Origin: Bacteroidota bacterium
GTDB taxonomy: Bacteria; Bacteroidota; Bacteroidia; Chitinophagales; Saprospiraceae
Assembly: GCA_029781865.1 (NCBI GenBank)
Contig: JAKOVW010000030.1
Location: 10,001 to 74,000, forward strand
DNA length: 64,000 nt
Direction of reading: 5' to 3'
Shown here: in pieces, positions 39,039 through 48,155 of the stretch
How the letters are laid out: each line of letters opens with the position of its first letter
Position numbering within the stretch: position 1 is the stretch's first letter
Made by a program: the position numbers and the translations under genes
Notes under the pieces: model-generated
The model's input: only the letters and a program-made list of their open reading frames with translations
Databases searched by the model: none
What the model was told of the DNA's origin: nothing

Positions 39039-42000
39039 CTACCGGACAACAGTAACATCTCCGACTTTGGTCACTTCCGTGCCATCAATTCTCTTAGCCC
39101 TGGCGTAATAAACAAATACACCGGGATTCATTTTTGAACCATTCATCGTTCCATCCCAGCCAGCCTGTAAATCATTTACCTGAAAATTGCGGTTTTCAAA
39201 AACCAATTCTCCCCACCGATCATAAATGCGCATTTCTAAAATCTCCTGAATACTCTCTCCCCCGAATACAGTTAGCCGGTCATTGATATTATCACCATTG
39301 GGAGAAAATACATTGGGGATATAAATTTCAGTATTATTATCGACCACAATCTTAACGCGGGCACGGGTCTCACAATCAAATTCGTTTTTGAAGATCACTT
39401 CATATTCGATGTCACGGATGGGTTGAACTTCAGGATGCAAACAATCGGTGCAACTTAAACCGGTTGCCGGAATCCACTCAATTTTAGATGGACTGAAATT
39501 GAGCAATGGATCGAAAACAATTCGATCTCCCAACTTGATTTTTATTTCGGCAGTCAAATCAGCAAGTAATTCAAGCGGTTGAACCAGGGTTGCGGAATAG
39601 GTTTCGATGCAACCTAAAGAGTCCCTGAGATACAAAATATAATTTCCGGGCTTCAGTGAATCAAATACAAACTGATTGGAATAATTCAATGTATCATTAA
39701 ACGAAATCTGATATTCAGGAATGCCATGAAAAGGAGTAATGCTAATCCTCCCATTATCATCTTTATAACAGATGATGGGATCTATTTTTAAATCTGCAAG
39801 CACGGTATCTATAAATAATTGCGTAGTAATGACACTATCACATCCATAGACGTTGTTTAAGGTATCCACATAAACTCCGGTGCGATTGTATTTATTTTTA
39901 TCTACTGTTACAAATTGCCCTTTACATAAACTGCGATTTTGTTTAGTGGCATGAATTGGATTCACCGTAAGTTGAGTATTGATCACACTATCGCAACCAT
40001 TAATCGTCTGAAGACTGTCTGTGTAATTTCCAGTCATTGTGTACCTGTGATTAGCAACACGCACTTCTTCACCCTGGCATATAATAGGTTGCTGATTTTT
40101 TTGAAAGACAGGATTCACCTTCAGATTCGTGTGAACTATGCTATCACAACTGTTAATGCTTTGTAGTGTATCGGTATAGAATCCGCCTGCATTGTATTTT
40201 TTCGTTCCTACGGTTATTTCGTTTCCCTGGCATATCACGGGAGAATAATTAATGGAATAAACGGGATTTACCAGTAAGTCTGTAACAATTATGCTGTCAC
40301 AACAGTAACGGTTTTTGAATGGATTGGTATAAATGCCGGTTGATGTATACGAGTCAGATCCTACTTTTATGGATTGCCCCTGACACAACACAATTTTTTG
40401 GGTATCCAGAGAACGGATCATCTGATCAATTACTTCAAAATCCAAAGTGTCAGAAACACAGCCAAACTCATCCCTTGCAATGATTTGATGCTTTCCCGGA
40501 ATCAAGTTGGTATAGATGCCATCCGCAGTCCAGGATAACTGATCCAATGAATAATAATAAAAAGGAATTGATCCCGATGCATCCACTCTTATAAATGTAT
40601 TCGGATTGCAACAACTCAGAAACAACTGCGAAGAATCGGTTTTGAGTTGAATGGTATTTACAAATTGATTTACATCCACCATTTTTGTAATACTACAACT
40701 GGTCTGATCCCTGATTTCTATAGTATAGGTACCAGGCAGCAGTTTATCAAATTCACCAGTATTCTGCCAGACTCCGTTATTGATCCTGTATTGATAAGGC
40801 GGTATCCCTTCCAAAGCTGTAATTACAATTCTGCCAGAATCTTTACAATTTAAAGCCTGAACTCGGATGATACTATCCCTCAACCGGTGTTTGTATTCTT
40901 CCACTTTCACAATTTCAGATGCAATACAATTACCGGATCTGACATAAACCGTATAATATCCGGACTTTGAAATATAGAATGAGTTTTCTCTGGAATAGTA
41001 TTTTCCATCAATAGAATACAGAAGAGATGTATCACTATTGCCATTGAGTACGCGGAGAATTGCCGCTTTAAATGAACCACAACTATCCGTTAACTGAAGA
41101 TCATATTTTAATTGTAGTTCCTTCACATGAATTGTAAACGAATCCAGATACAAAAATCCGCACACATCGGTTTGCGTAAGAAAATACGTTCTCGTTGTGT
41201 CGGGTTGAAATACCGGATTTTTAATGGTCACATCATTAATCCCGATGGCAGGTGACCATTTGTATTTACTAAATTTAGAGGCTGCATTTACCTGTATGGC
41301 TTCTCCCTTACAAATAGTGACATCCGGCAATTTATCAACAGTACTTACATAGTTAAAACAGATTTGCTGCACATTCACAGCTCCTCCCGTTGCAGCAGTA
41401 AATCCGAAATAAACATTAGGGTCGCCATTAAAAATGGTATTTACAATATCACCGGTATATCTCAATTTAAAAATACAATCGACATAGACTTCCATTGTTT
41501 TATTAGAAGCATTCCAACGAATCAGCGCCTTATGAAAATTACAATCTTCTGCATTGACATTACCCGGTAAAATACCTATCGGCCCTGCAAGATTATCCAA
41601 CGAAGCGTGATCCGTATTTCCATTTCTCATAATAGCCATATGATCATAAACCGGATCATTGTACGGACTATTTTGATAGGTATCAAATTCAACATCAAGG
41701 CTGGGCATGATACCCTGGTATCCAAGGCCTCCGCCTGCAACACCAATTGATGTCGAAATCGGTTGAAGCACAAAAGCAATCCCATCTGCACCCTGTGCAT
41801 CCAGGCAACCGAGATTAATATCAAAATACACATCGAAACTTTTATCCAGGTTCGCTTTTTGCTCATACCACACTGAACCCGATTGTGTGAACAACGCATC
41901 TGTTAATAGATAACAATCATTACCCAAATACCGCGCATCGCGATTGACCGTAAAACTATCGTTGCCAATTGTCTTGCAACTATCCGGGACGATCACGTCA

Positions 42001-43520
42001 ATTTTTTTCTGACACAAATTGGTATCCGTTACTGTGATCGTATAAGTTCCGTTTAATAAGAGTTGGAAAAATGGATCAGTTTGTGCAAAAATGTGATTAC
42101 TGATGCGATACGAATACGGTGGCGTGCCGCCTGTTGTGAGCAATGTAATCGTACCATCACTTGCACAATGCGTTGGTGTAATCTGAACCACAGTAGGTTG
42201 AATCGGTGTATAGGAACTGAAATCAAGTTTAATACTATTATTGGCCGGGAAAAAATCCGTTTGATTATCCGGATTTCCCAAAGTAACCGTCATACTATGT
42301 TTGCCTGCAGGCAGCTTAATACAGGGTATTGGAATTTTAACCGTTTGATTTGTATTCAGATTGCCATTCCACAAAAAGCCCGGCTGTGCAATTCCGTCCA
42401 TGGTATAATCTATGAACAGCGAACTGAAATTTTTAAGTCCTTCATTCCTTATGGTCAATTCAGCACAAATGGTGTCACTGCAAAAATCAGAAATATGAAG
42501 ATCCAACACAGCAGCATCATAATTACCTAATAACATACATCCTTTGGATTGGATTAACGAGCTTCTCCGCATCTCCAGCGCAGCGATCATCCGTACGCGT
42601 TGCCCATCTGTAAAATGTACGGGCCCGCAGGAAGTATAATCCATGTAGTTACTGTTATCATCCGGCAAATCGGGTGAATCCGTGTTACATGAATTGGTAT
42701 TGCAAGGTGCAAATGAAGCTGAATTGTCCGGAGGCGTATCGCATACCTGATCTCCATCCAGCAAACAATTCGCATTGGTGCACCCACCGTTGAATGTATG
42801 ATTGAGTGAAAAATAATGTCCAACCTCATGTGCCGTAACTGTCGTGCCACCTATTGAATTCCAGTATCTGCTTTCCTGAACAATCCCATCAACTGAACAC
42901 GGTGCTCCTGGAAAATAGGCATATCCGGCCAGGCTACAACCAAAATTAGCATTGAACAAATCGGTAACCAGCCAAATGTTTATGTATTGAGTACAATCCC
43001 AATTGGAAATCATTTTAATTTGACCATCACTCGATGCATTTGTACCGGGATTGCACATCGGATCATTTACCAAAGGACTTACATCTCTGGTAATTCCATT
43101 GGTAGGTTGGCCGTTAGGATCTCTTCTGGCTAAACAAAACTGAATTCCCACATCAACACCATTTGAAGTATTGTAGGGTCCCTGGTTTGCAAAAGCCTGA
43201 TTTAAATAATTCAATCCTTGTTCCACTTCCAAATTCGTAAGATTGTTACCCTGACCAATTGGCGTGCCCGGTGGAGAAATAATATGCACGACCACAGGCA
43301 ATACATAATTTGCCCTGGCCCGGTTTTTCATTTTTTGATTGTAAAGGTTGATGGAGTAATCGTAAATAATCTTATTCAGCCGAATTACGTCATTCCGGTA
43401 ACTGGAGTCTTCGATCATTTTCTGATTATGCAACTCATCAAAGTCACATCGCCACTGTGTGTATATTGGCTGCTCGTAGAAGAGTAACAAAGCAAAAAAG
43501 AATAATCCAATCCTTCTCAT
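39039..43520 (-). CDS. Secreted M43 (pappalysin-like) metalloprotease with lectin domain and T9SS type B sorting domain
   Basis: About 1493 residues from ATG 43520, the start giving the signal peptide MRRIGLFFFALLLFYEQPIYTQ. The M43 catalytic domain (~70-320) has HEVGHYFSLNH, then CDTPPDNS and the Met-turn region NYMDYTSC. Next come a CARDB-like segment and an SprB-like repeat (DGTITLLTTGGTPPYSYRI). An L-type lectin-like domain follows (~525-740; DAQGADGIAFVLQ, PSLDVEFDTYQN), then four ~55-residue repeats with CQGxxVxVxxxxYxxxGxYxDxL and GCDSI. The C-terminus is the type B gliding-motility-associated domain (YIPNVFSPNGDNINDRLTVF, MRIYDRWGELVFE). Predicted cell-surface or released protease with glycan binding. 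Confidence 0.9.
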   Translation of the reverse strand: MRRIGLFFFALLLFYEQPIYTQWRCDFDELHNQKMIEDSSYRNDVIRLNKIIYDYSINLYNQKMKNRARANYVLPVVVHIISPPGTPIGQGNNLTNLEVEQGLNYLNQAFANQGPYNTSNGVDVGIQFCLARRDPNGQPTNGITRDVSPLVNDPMCNPGTNASSDGQIKMISNWDCTQYINIWLVTDLFNANFGCSLAGYAYFPGAPCSVDGIVQESRYWNSIGGTTVTAHEVGHYFSLNHTFNGGCTNANCLLDGDQVCDTPPDNSASFAPCNTNSCNTDSPDLPDDNSNYMDYTSCGPVHFTDGQRVRMIAALEMRRSSLIQSKGCMLLGNYDAAVLDLHISDFCSDTICAELTIRNEGLKNFSSLFIDYTMDGIAQPGFLWNGNLNTNQTVKIPIPCIKLPAGKHSMTVTLGNPDNQTDFFPANNSIKLDFSSYTPIQPTVVQITPTHCASDGTITLLTTGGTPPYSYRISNHIFAQTDPFFQLLLNGTYTITVTDTNLCQKKIDVIVPDSCKTIGNDSFTVNRDARYLGNDCYLLTDALFTQSGSVWYEQKANLDKSFDVYFDINLGCLDAQGADGIAFVLQPISTSIGVAGGGLGYQGIMPSLDVEFDTYQNSPYNDPVYDHMAIMRNGNTDHASLDNLAGPIGILPGNVNAEDCNFHKALIRWNASNKTMEVYVDCIFKLRYTGDIVNTIFNGDPNVYFGFTAATGGAVNVQQICFNYVSTVDKLPDVTICKGEAIQVNAASKFSKYKWSPAIGINDVTIKNPVFQPDTTRTYFLTQTDVCGFLYLDSFTIHVKELQLKYDLQLTDSCGSFKAAILRVLNGNSDTSLLYSIDGKYYSRENSFYISKSGYYTVYVRSGNCIASEIVKVEEYKHRLRDSIIRVQALNCKDSGRIVITALEGIPPYQYRINNGVWQNTGEFDKLLPGTYTIEIRDQTSCSITKMVDVNQFVNTIQLKTDSSQLFLSCCNPNTFIRVDASGSIPFYYYSLDQLSWTADGIYTNLIPGKHQIIARDEFGCVSDTLDFEVIDQMIRSLDTQKIVLCQGQSIKVGSDSYTSTGIYTNPFKNRYCCDSIIVTDLLVNPVYSINYSPVICQGNEITVGTKKYNAGGFYTDTLQSINSCDSIVHTNLKVNPVFQKNQQPIICQGEEVRVANHRYTMTGNYTDSLQTINGCDSVINTQLTVNPIHATKQNRSLCKGQFVTVDKNKYNRTGVYVDTLNNVYGCDSVITTQLFIDTVLADLKIDPIICYKDDNGRISITPFHGIPEYQISFNDTLNYSNQFVFDSLKPGNYILYLRDSLGCIETYSATLVQPLELLADLTAEIKIKLGDRIVFDPLLNFSPSKIEWIPATGLSCTDCLHPEVQPIRDIEYEVIFKNEFDCETRARVKIVVDNNTEIYIPNVFSPNGDNINDRLTVFGGESIQEILEMRIYDRWGELVFENRNFQVNDLQAGWDGTMNGSKMNPGVFVYYARAKRIDGTEVTKVGDVTVVR

Positions 43521-43706
43521 GATGCCCTTAACAGGATCTATTAACTTGTTAGACACTTCAGACCTTTAAAAGGTTGTATGCTATTTTACAAAATGGAATA
43601 ATAAACTGAATAATGCTAATTTGTTGTATAATGTATTGTGAAAAGTTTCGTAAAAGCTGAATTGATCCATTTCCCGTATCTATTAAACTATGAGATAATC
43701 AACAGC

Positions 43707-46700
43707 TCAATCTTTCAATATCATTTTTCGCAACAGGGCATTTCCTTTCATTGTCAATTCGACGATATAAACTCCAGGCTGCATTGTCGTAGCATCGATA
43801 ATATATTGTCTCTCTTGCGAATTCAATATTCCTTCATTCCATACCCGTGAATGGACATCATAAATTTTCCATCCTGTTACCTGTGATATTCCGGTAGAAG
43901 ATTCCAGCATTAAAATTATCCGGTCTTTTACAGGGACAGGGAATACTTCAAACTGCTGTTCACTTTTATTTTGCTGGTTTGATAAAACACGCTGAATGAC
44001 AAAATCGAAACGCGACTCGCAACCATTCTGATCGATTACTTTCACAGAATAATTGCCGGGGGCCAGATCTGAAATTTCAGTAGTGGTTTCACCGGTACTC
44101 CATTCATAATGATATGGTGGCGTGCCACCAACGATAATCGCTTTTGCAGCTCCATCTTTACCGGTACTGTTTGTAACATCCAGATTGATTAATAATAATT
44201 CAGGTGAACCGACTTCAATTACCCGTTGAGCCTGACAACCATGTGCATCTTGTACAAGTACCGAATATTTTCCGGCTGTCAATTGAAAAATGTCTTTGGT
44301 GTGTTCTCCGTTTGACCAATTAATGATAAAAGGTGCAGGTCCTGATACAAAATCCAGGTAAATACGTCCGTCATTTTTACCAAAACAACTTACATTGAAT
44401 ACCAGTGATACAAAACCTGCAGAATCCAGATTTCTTAATTCAATTTCTTGAATTAAACTACAGCCTGCAGAGTCAATCACTTTTACCTGGTAAATTCCGG
44501 ATGAAACACTGTCTATTTTAGAAGTTGATTTCCCGTTAGACCATTCATACTGATACTTTAAACCCGATCCTCCTCCTGCTATCACTTCAATGGAACCCCC
44601 GGATTCAGGGCATGCTGGCGTTGTTGCCGATTGAATGGAAATGGCCGGATTTACATGGATATTTATAAAATGCAGGCTATCACATCCGGATAAATCAGCA
44701 TGATGTGTAACAAGCCTGGTATCCTGATAGTATGCAATGCTGTCATACATTTCACCATAACACAGATTTACGTATTCATCGCTTTTTTGAGTGGGCAACA
44801 CATTGATTGAAGAAGTAATTATACTATCGCAGCCATTGGATGAAATCAAGGTATCATTATACATCCCACTAATGGTATAATGGTGTTTTCCAATATGCAC
44901 GGTGTCTCCTTCACAAAGAGTGTGCGATTGCGTATAATGAGTCTGATAATTATATAAATTTACCGAATGTGATGCTTTTTTATTTCCTTTAGTGACTTGC
45001 ACACTGAGAGGCCCAGTCTGATTGGTGCTAATCGTTTTTGTTGTAGCACCGGTCGACCATAAATATTTTGCACCTGGAATTCCGGCATCAAATACTTTAG
45101 TATCACCATCACATAAAGCAATATCACAGGGTGGAATCGAATCCTCTAATCTCCAGGAAATAACCACTGCAAAGGTCACTTTTGTATCTGTACCATTTAC
45201 AAATCTCCCGTAATTACTTGTAAAGTACCAGTTGCCTTTAGGATTAAAACGACCCAGGATTTTTACATATGTTTTTTCACCGTTTGATCCCGGCGCTTCA
45301 CCGGAATTGGGAGCATATTTGCTTCCGGAAATCCCGGTACCACTTGGTCCCTGGTAAGCAGAAGTAACATCTCTTAACCATGAGTTGCCTTTAGCATTGA
45401 TGGTCGTATGCAACTCGACCAATATATCTTTTACACCTGCCGGAACTTTCGCATAGAGACTATCTGGCACAGTTAAAGTATCATTCAAAGTGCCTTGTTT
45501 TTTAAAATCCAGAGTTACTGATGCTTGCACGGAATCTCTGAATCCATGAAGGACAGGGCAGCCCAGATTTACCAGAAAATCTGAAATCTTAATCGTGTCG
45601 GGAGCAGAATATTCTGTACAGGGATTCGCAGAAATTGCCGCTTTATAAATACCACTGTAAGTTGGCCGCAAAATAGAATCCTTAGGAGTTGACATCAAAT
45701 AATCATAATGATACCAATCATAACTGTATGTGCTTTTACCCGGCCTTGCTTTTAAAATAATATTATCCGCATCGTAATATGGACCGGCGATATTAGGTAC
45801 TATGGTAGGAAGAATATAACTGCTCAGACAGGTTTTAACCTCAACATTTTTGCGAATGAGATCTCCGGGTTCTTTTCCGAATCCATTGCTGAAGTTAATA
45901 CCATACGAGGTAAGATGGCAGTAACTCATGATAGTACCTCCATTGGTAGGCGCGGGTCCAGGTGCACACGCATTGTTTTCCGGATTCTGACAATTATCCA
46001 AGGTCATGTTCCGGTTTGGTCCCCAGGCACAGGCATGTGTATGCGGCGAACCAAAATTATGTCCCATTTCATGTGTCATCACCTCCACACTCCAGGAGTA
46101 TGTAGGAAGTTGACTGTAAGAATTATAAATATATGCAAATGAATGTGGACCACTTTGTCCATCGAAGGGTTGACAAAGCGTTCCGAGAAACGCAATACCT
46201 CCCTGCTGTTGCGGAGCATAGGTCGTCACCAACTGCGCCAGATTTCCGGTAAAATTACTTTTGCGGTATGCAGCATAGTTGTAAATGATTGACGCAAGAT
46301 CTGTGTGCAAATATGGATCTTGTGTTGTCCAGACCATGATATCAGAAATTTCAATGGTTATATACTCATTGTAATACAAGGCCTTTACCACATTGAATAA
46401 ACCGGTGATGTAATTCTTTACTGAGCTTACAGACCTGTTGTAATCCTGGTATAACTTGTAATCGCACTCAAGAAATACTTTGGTTGTTTTACAATGGCTG
46501 CTGTATATGGTATCCGGAGATAAAATAAACTCGCTGCTCCCATAATTCTGAGGAAGCAGATCCGCACCACATTGAAAATTGGATTTGCCGGTTAATTCAT
46601 TTTCATAATACAGGACATGAGGTAAATCAGATTCCGATCCGTCTGATTTTGGTTTCATTTTTCCAAGTATAAGATTGCCCTGCTCAGGCAATGCCAACAC

Positions 46701-47210
46701 GCCCATGGTCTGATCTTCAAAAAAACTGATGGCCGCTATTGAGCCGGGATATTCTTTCACCATGCCACGGTAATAGAATCCGGATTGATCATATAATCCA
46801 GACTGCGAACCTTCAGATGTAAGAAGTTTTGACCCTGCTCCGAAAAGTTCTTGCTTTTCAAGGAGAATAGTAAGATTGCGATTCTGATAATCCGTTAACT
46901 GCAATGAAATATGGCTTGGCGAATTCGCTTTTAAAATGGAATAAGCCTGGGGATCCTGATTCCAGTAGCTTGCCTTGGAATAGGTCTTTTTCAAGGATAA
47001 AGCCTGATTTTGAGGAACCGCATTCAACAGTTGAATGGGAATAAAATGCTGACCCTGCTGAACAGAAGTCTTGATTTCCTCAGTTATTCGACCGGCATGT
47101 GTCTGACCATAGATCAGTTGACCGAATAAAGACCCGATAATAAAAATAAGAAGCTGTTTATTAAATAGTTCGGCTTTGAAGAATCTGCGTACGGCGGAGT
47201 TTCGAATCAT
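43707..47210 (-). CDS. Secreted reprolysin-like (M12B) metalloprotease with SprB repeats and T9SS type A sorting domain
   Basis: 1167 residues. Signal segment LLIFIIGSLFGQLIYGQTHA, a propeptide-like region, then the zinc site HEMGHNFGSPHTHACAWGP (~380) with HExxHxxGxxH and a GGTIMSYCH Met-turn, typical of adamalysin-like enzymes. A proprotein-convertase P-domain-like region may follow (~540-690). Then come repeats of the CEGDTVHIGKHHY...GCDSI type and several SprB repeats (GSGLKYQYEWSNGKST, GTPPYHYEWSTGETT). The end is a type A T9SS sorting domain (FEVFPVPVKDRIILML, GVYIVELTMKG, LLRKMILKD). It lies 186 nt upstream of the M43 protease, and the two share the GCDSI repeat type. Confidence 0.9.
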   Translation of the reverse strand: MIRNSAVRRFFKAELFNKQLLIFIIGSLFGQLIYGQTHAGRITEEIKTSVQQGQHFIPIQLLNAVPQNQALSLKKTYSKASYWNQDPQAYSILKANSPSHISLQLTDYQNRNLTILLEKQELFGAGSKLLTSEGSQSGLYDQSGFYYRGMVKEYPGSIAAISFFEDQTMGVLALPEQGNLILGKMKPKSDGSESDLPHVLYYENELTGKSNFQCGADLLPQNYGSSEFILSPDTIYSSHCKTTKVFLECDYKLYQDYNRSVSSVKNYITGLFNVVKALYYNEYITIEISDIMVWTTQDPYLHTDLASIIYNYAAYRKSNFTGNLAQLVTTYAPQQQGGIAFLGTLCQPFDGQSGPHSFAYIYNSYSQLPTYSWSVEVMTHEMGHNFGSPHTHACAWGPNRNMTLDNCQNPENNACAPGPAPTNGGTIMSYCHLTSYGINFSNGFGKEPGDLIRKNVEVKTCLSSYILPTIVPNIAGPYYDADNIILKARPGKSTYSYDWYHYDYLMSTPKDSILRPTYSGIYKAAISANPCTEYSAPDTIKISDFLVNLGCPVLHGFRDSVQASVTLDFKKQGTLNDTLTVPDSLYAKVPAGVKDILVELHTTINAKGNSWLRDVTSAYQGPSGTGISGSKYAPNSGEAPGSNGEKTYVKILGRFNPKGNWYFTSNYGRFVNGTDTKVTFAVVISWRLEDSIPPCDIALCDGDTKVFDAGIPGAKYLWSTGATTKTISTNQTGPLSVQVTKGNKKASHSVNLYNYQTHYTQSHTLCEGDTVHIGKHHYTISGMYNDTLISSNGCDSIITSSINVLPTQKSDEYVNLCYGEMYDSIAYYQDTRLVTHHADLSGCDSLHFINIHVNPAISIQSATTPACPESGGSIEVIAGGGSGLKYQYEWSNGKSTSKIDSVSSGIYQVKVIDSAGCSLIQEIELRNLDSAGFVSLVFNVSCFGKNDGRIYLDFVSGPAPFIINWSNGEHTKDIFQLTAGKYSVLVQDAHGCQAQRVIEVGSPELLLINLDVTNSTGKDGAAKAIIVGGTPPYHYEWSTGETTTEISDLAPGNYSVKVIDQNGCESRFDFVIQRVLSNQQNKSEQQFEVFPVPVKDRIILMLESSTGISQVTGWKIYDVHSRVWNEGILNSQERQYIIDATTMQPGVYIVELTMKGNALLRKMILKD

Positions 47211-47247
47211 GGATAAATGGTTGAAGGTCCTTGTATTTAGAAAAACC

Positions 47248-47255
47248 CAAATTTA
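47248..47255 (-). promoter_or_regulatory. -7 box TAAATTTG of the M12B protease gene
   Basis: Exact TAnnTTTG on minus, 37 nt before the ATG at 47210. A short AT-rich palindrome (CATAAAATT-T-AATTTTATG, 47302-47320) lies further upstream in this divergent promoter region and could be an operator. Confidence 0.5.
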
Positions 47256-47437
47256 GTTCATTTTGGTTGCCTGTGATCGGTTCAGATATTGAAGATTTAC
47301 TCATAAAATTTAATTTTATGCATAAACTCTGTCTTAAAATATTCCATAAAATCAGGGAATTGCCTTAAAAATTGATAAAATTGGAGTTTTTTGCAATTTT
47401 TTTGTTATAAAATTATATATTAACAAAAAAACATATA

Positions 47438-47445
47438 TAAATTTG
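47438..47445 (+). promoter_or_regulatory. -7 box TAAATTTG of the DUF2007-like gene
   Basis: Exact TAnnTTTG, 22 nt before the ATG at 47468, in a strongly AT-rich tract. No -33 at the right distance. Confidence 0.5.
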
Positions 47446-47467
47446 TTCTTATGTAAAATTAGATAAC

Positions 47468-47665
47468 ATGCAAGGATGGAAAAAAATCATGTCCCTTGGG
47501 GATGTTTACAAGGCCGAAATTAAGCGGCTTCAGCTATTAAAAAATGGCATCGAAGCTATGGTAATGAACAAGCCGTTTGTGAATAAGACCATGGCTGATC
47601 TTTATGTCAAAGAAGGTCAATATGAAATTGCCAACATCTTATTGTTTGAAGACGAGGAGGCTTAG
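47468..47665 (+). CDS. DUF2007-like small protein
   Basis: 65 residues. The pattern WKKIMSLGDVYKAEIKRLQL, then NGIEAMVMNK, ADLYVKEGQYEIANILL is that of the DUF2007 (putative signal-transducing protein) fold: one strand-helix, a short strand with NK, a strand with LYV and a final helix. The fold resembles a ferredoxin-like half. Function is unknown; many Bacteroidota have one copy. Cytoplasmic. Own promoter, convergent with the small ORF and pepP on the minus strand. Confidence 0.6.
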   Translation: MQGWKKIMSLGDVYKAEIKRLQLLKNGIEAMVMNKPFVNKTMADLYVKEGQYEIANILLFEDEEA

Positions 47666-47676
47666 CCCGCACCCTT

Positions 47677-47802
47677 TCAGAAAGTCATGTGAAAGTTCTT
47701 ATTGTAGACGTAGACCAAAAGGCTGATAAATAAGAAAACAAAAAGCAGGAAGAAAATAAAACATCTTCCCTTGCTGCCTTTATTCAACTGCTGGATTTCC
47801 AT
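47677..47802 (-). CDS. Possible 41-residue single-pass membrane protein
   Basis: ATG at 47802, TGA at 47677-47679. Sequence starts MEIQQLNKGSKGRCF, has a ~23-residue hydrophobic stretch (FIFFLLFVFLFISLLVYVY) and ends NKNFHMTF. A -7-like TTACTTTG with TTG 19 nt upstream precedes it on the minus strand. No family recognised; support comes from the membrane helix and the promoter-like sequence only. Confidence 0.4.
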   Translation of the reverse strand: MEIQQLNKGSKGRCFIFFLLFVFLFISLLVYVYNKNFHMTF

Positions 47803-47894
47803 GTTTGTACTTTAAGGACGCAAAGTAAAACCAAAAAAACCTGTTTCGCAATACCCCGGCAATCTTTTGATTTCTTAGAATACAATATCCGACT

Positions 47895-47966
47895 GTAGGA
47901 ATTTAGGAGTTTAGGGATTTAGGTGTTTAGGGATTTAGTTATTTAGGGGTTTAGATGATTAGTTAA
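47895..47966 (+). repeat. 8-bp-period TTAGGNNN array (left arm of an inverted pair)
   Basis: Nine 8-bp words in perfect register: GTAGGAAT, TTAGGAGT, TTAGGGAT, TTAGGTGT, TTAGGGAT, TTAGTTAT, TTAGGGGT, TTAGATGA, TTAGTTAA. It faces the CCTAAA-rich arm at 48054-48138. Confidence 0.88.
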
Positions 47967-48053
47967 TCTGTAAATACTTTAATGTACTATAGATATTGTT
48001 TAGAGCCCATTGATATAATAAGCTGAACAGAAATAATCTCCAATCCATCTAGC

Positions 48054-48138
48054 CTATGGCCTAAAAGTCTAAAGCCTAATAACCTAAAGCCTAAAAGCCT
48101 ATAACCTAAATACCTACGACCTAATAACCTCCAGCCTT
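48054..48138 (-). repeat. 15-bp-period (8+7) CCTAAA array (right arm) at the pepP 3' end
   Basis: Read on minus toward the left: alternating 8- and 7-nt words TTATTAGG, TCGTAGG, TATTTAGG, TTATAGG, CTTTTAGG, CTTTAGG. These make a 15-nt super-period. The pepP stop TAG is itself in a CTTTAGAGG context 18 nt before the array. Confidence 0.85.
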
Positions 48139-48155
48139 TTGTCTATCCTTGTCCT

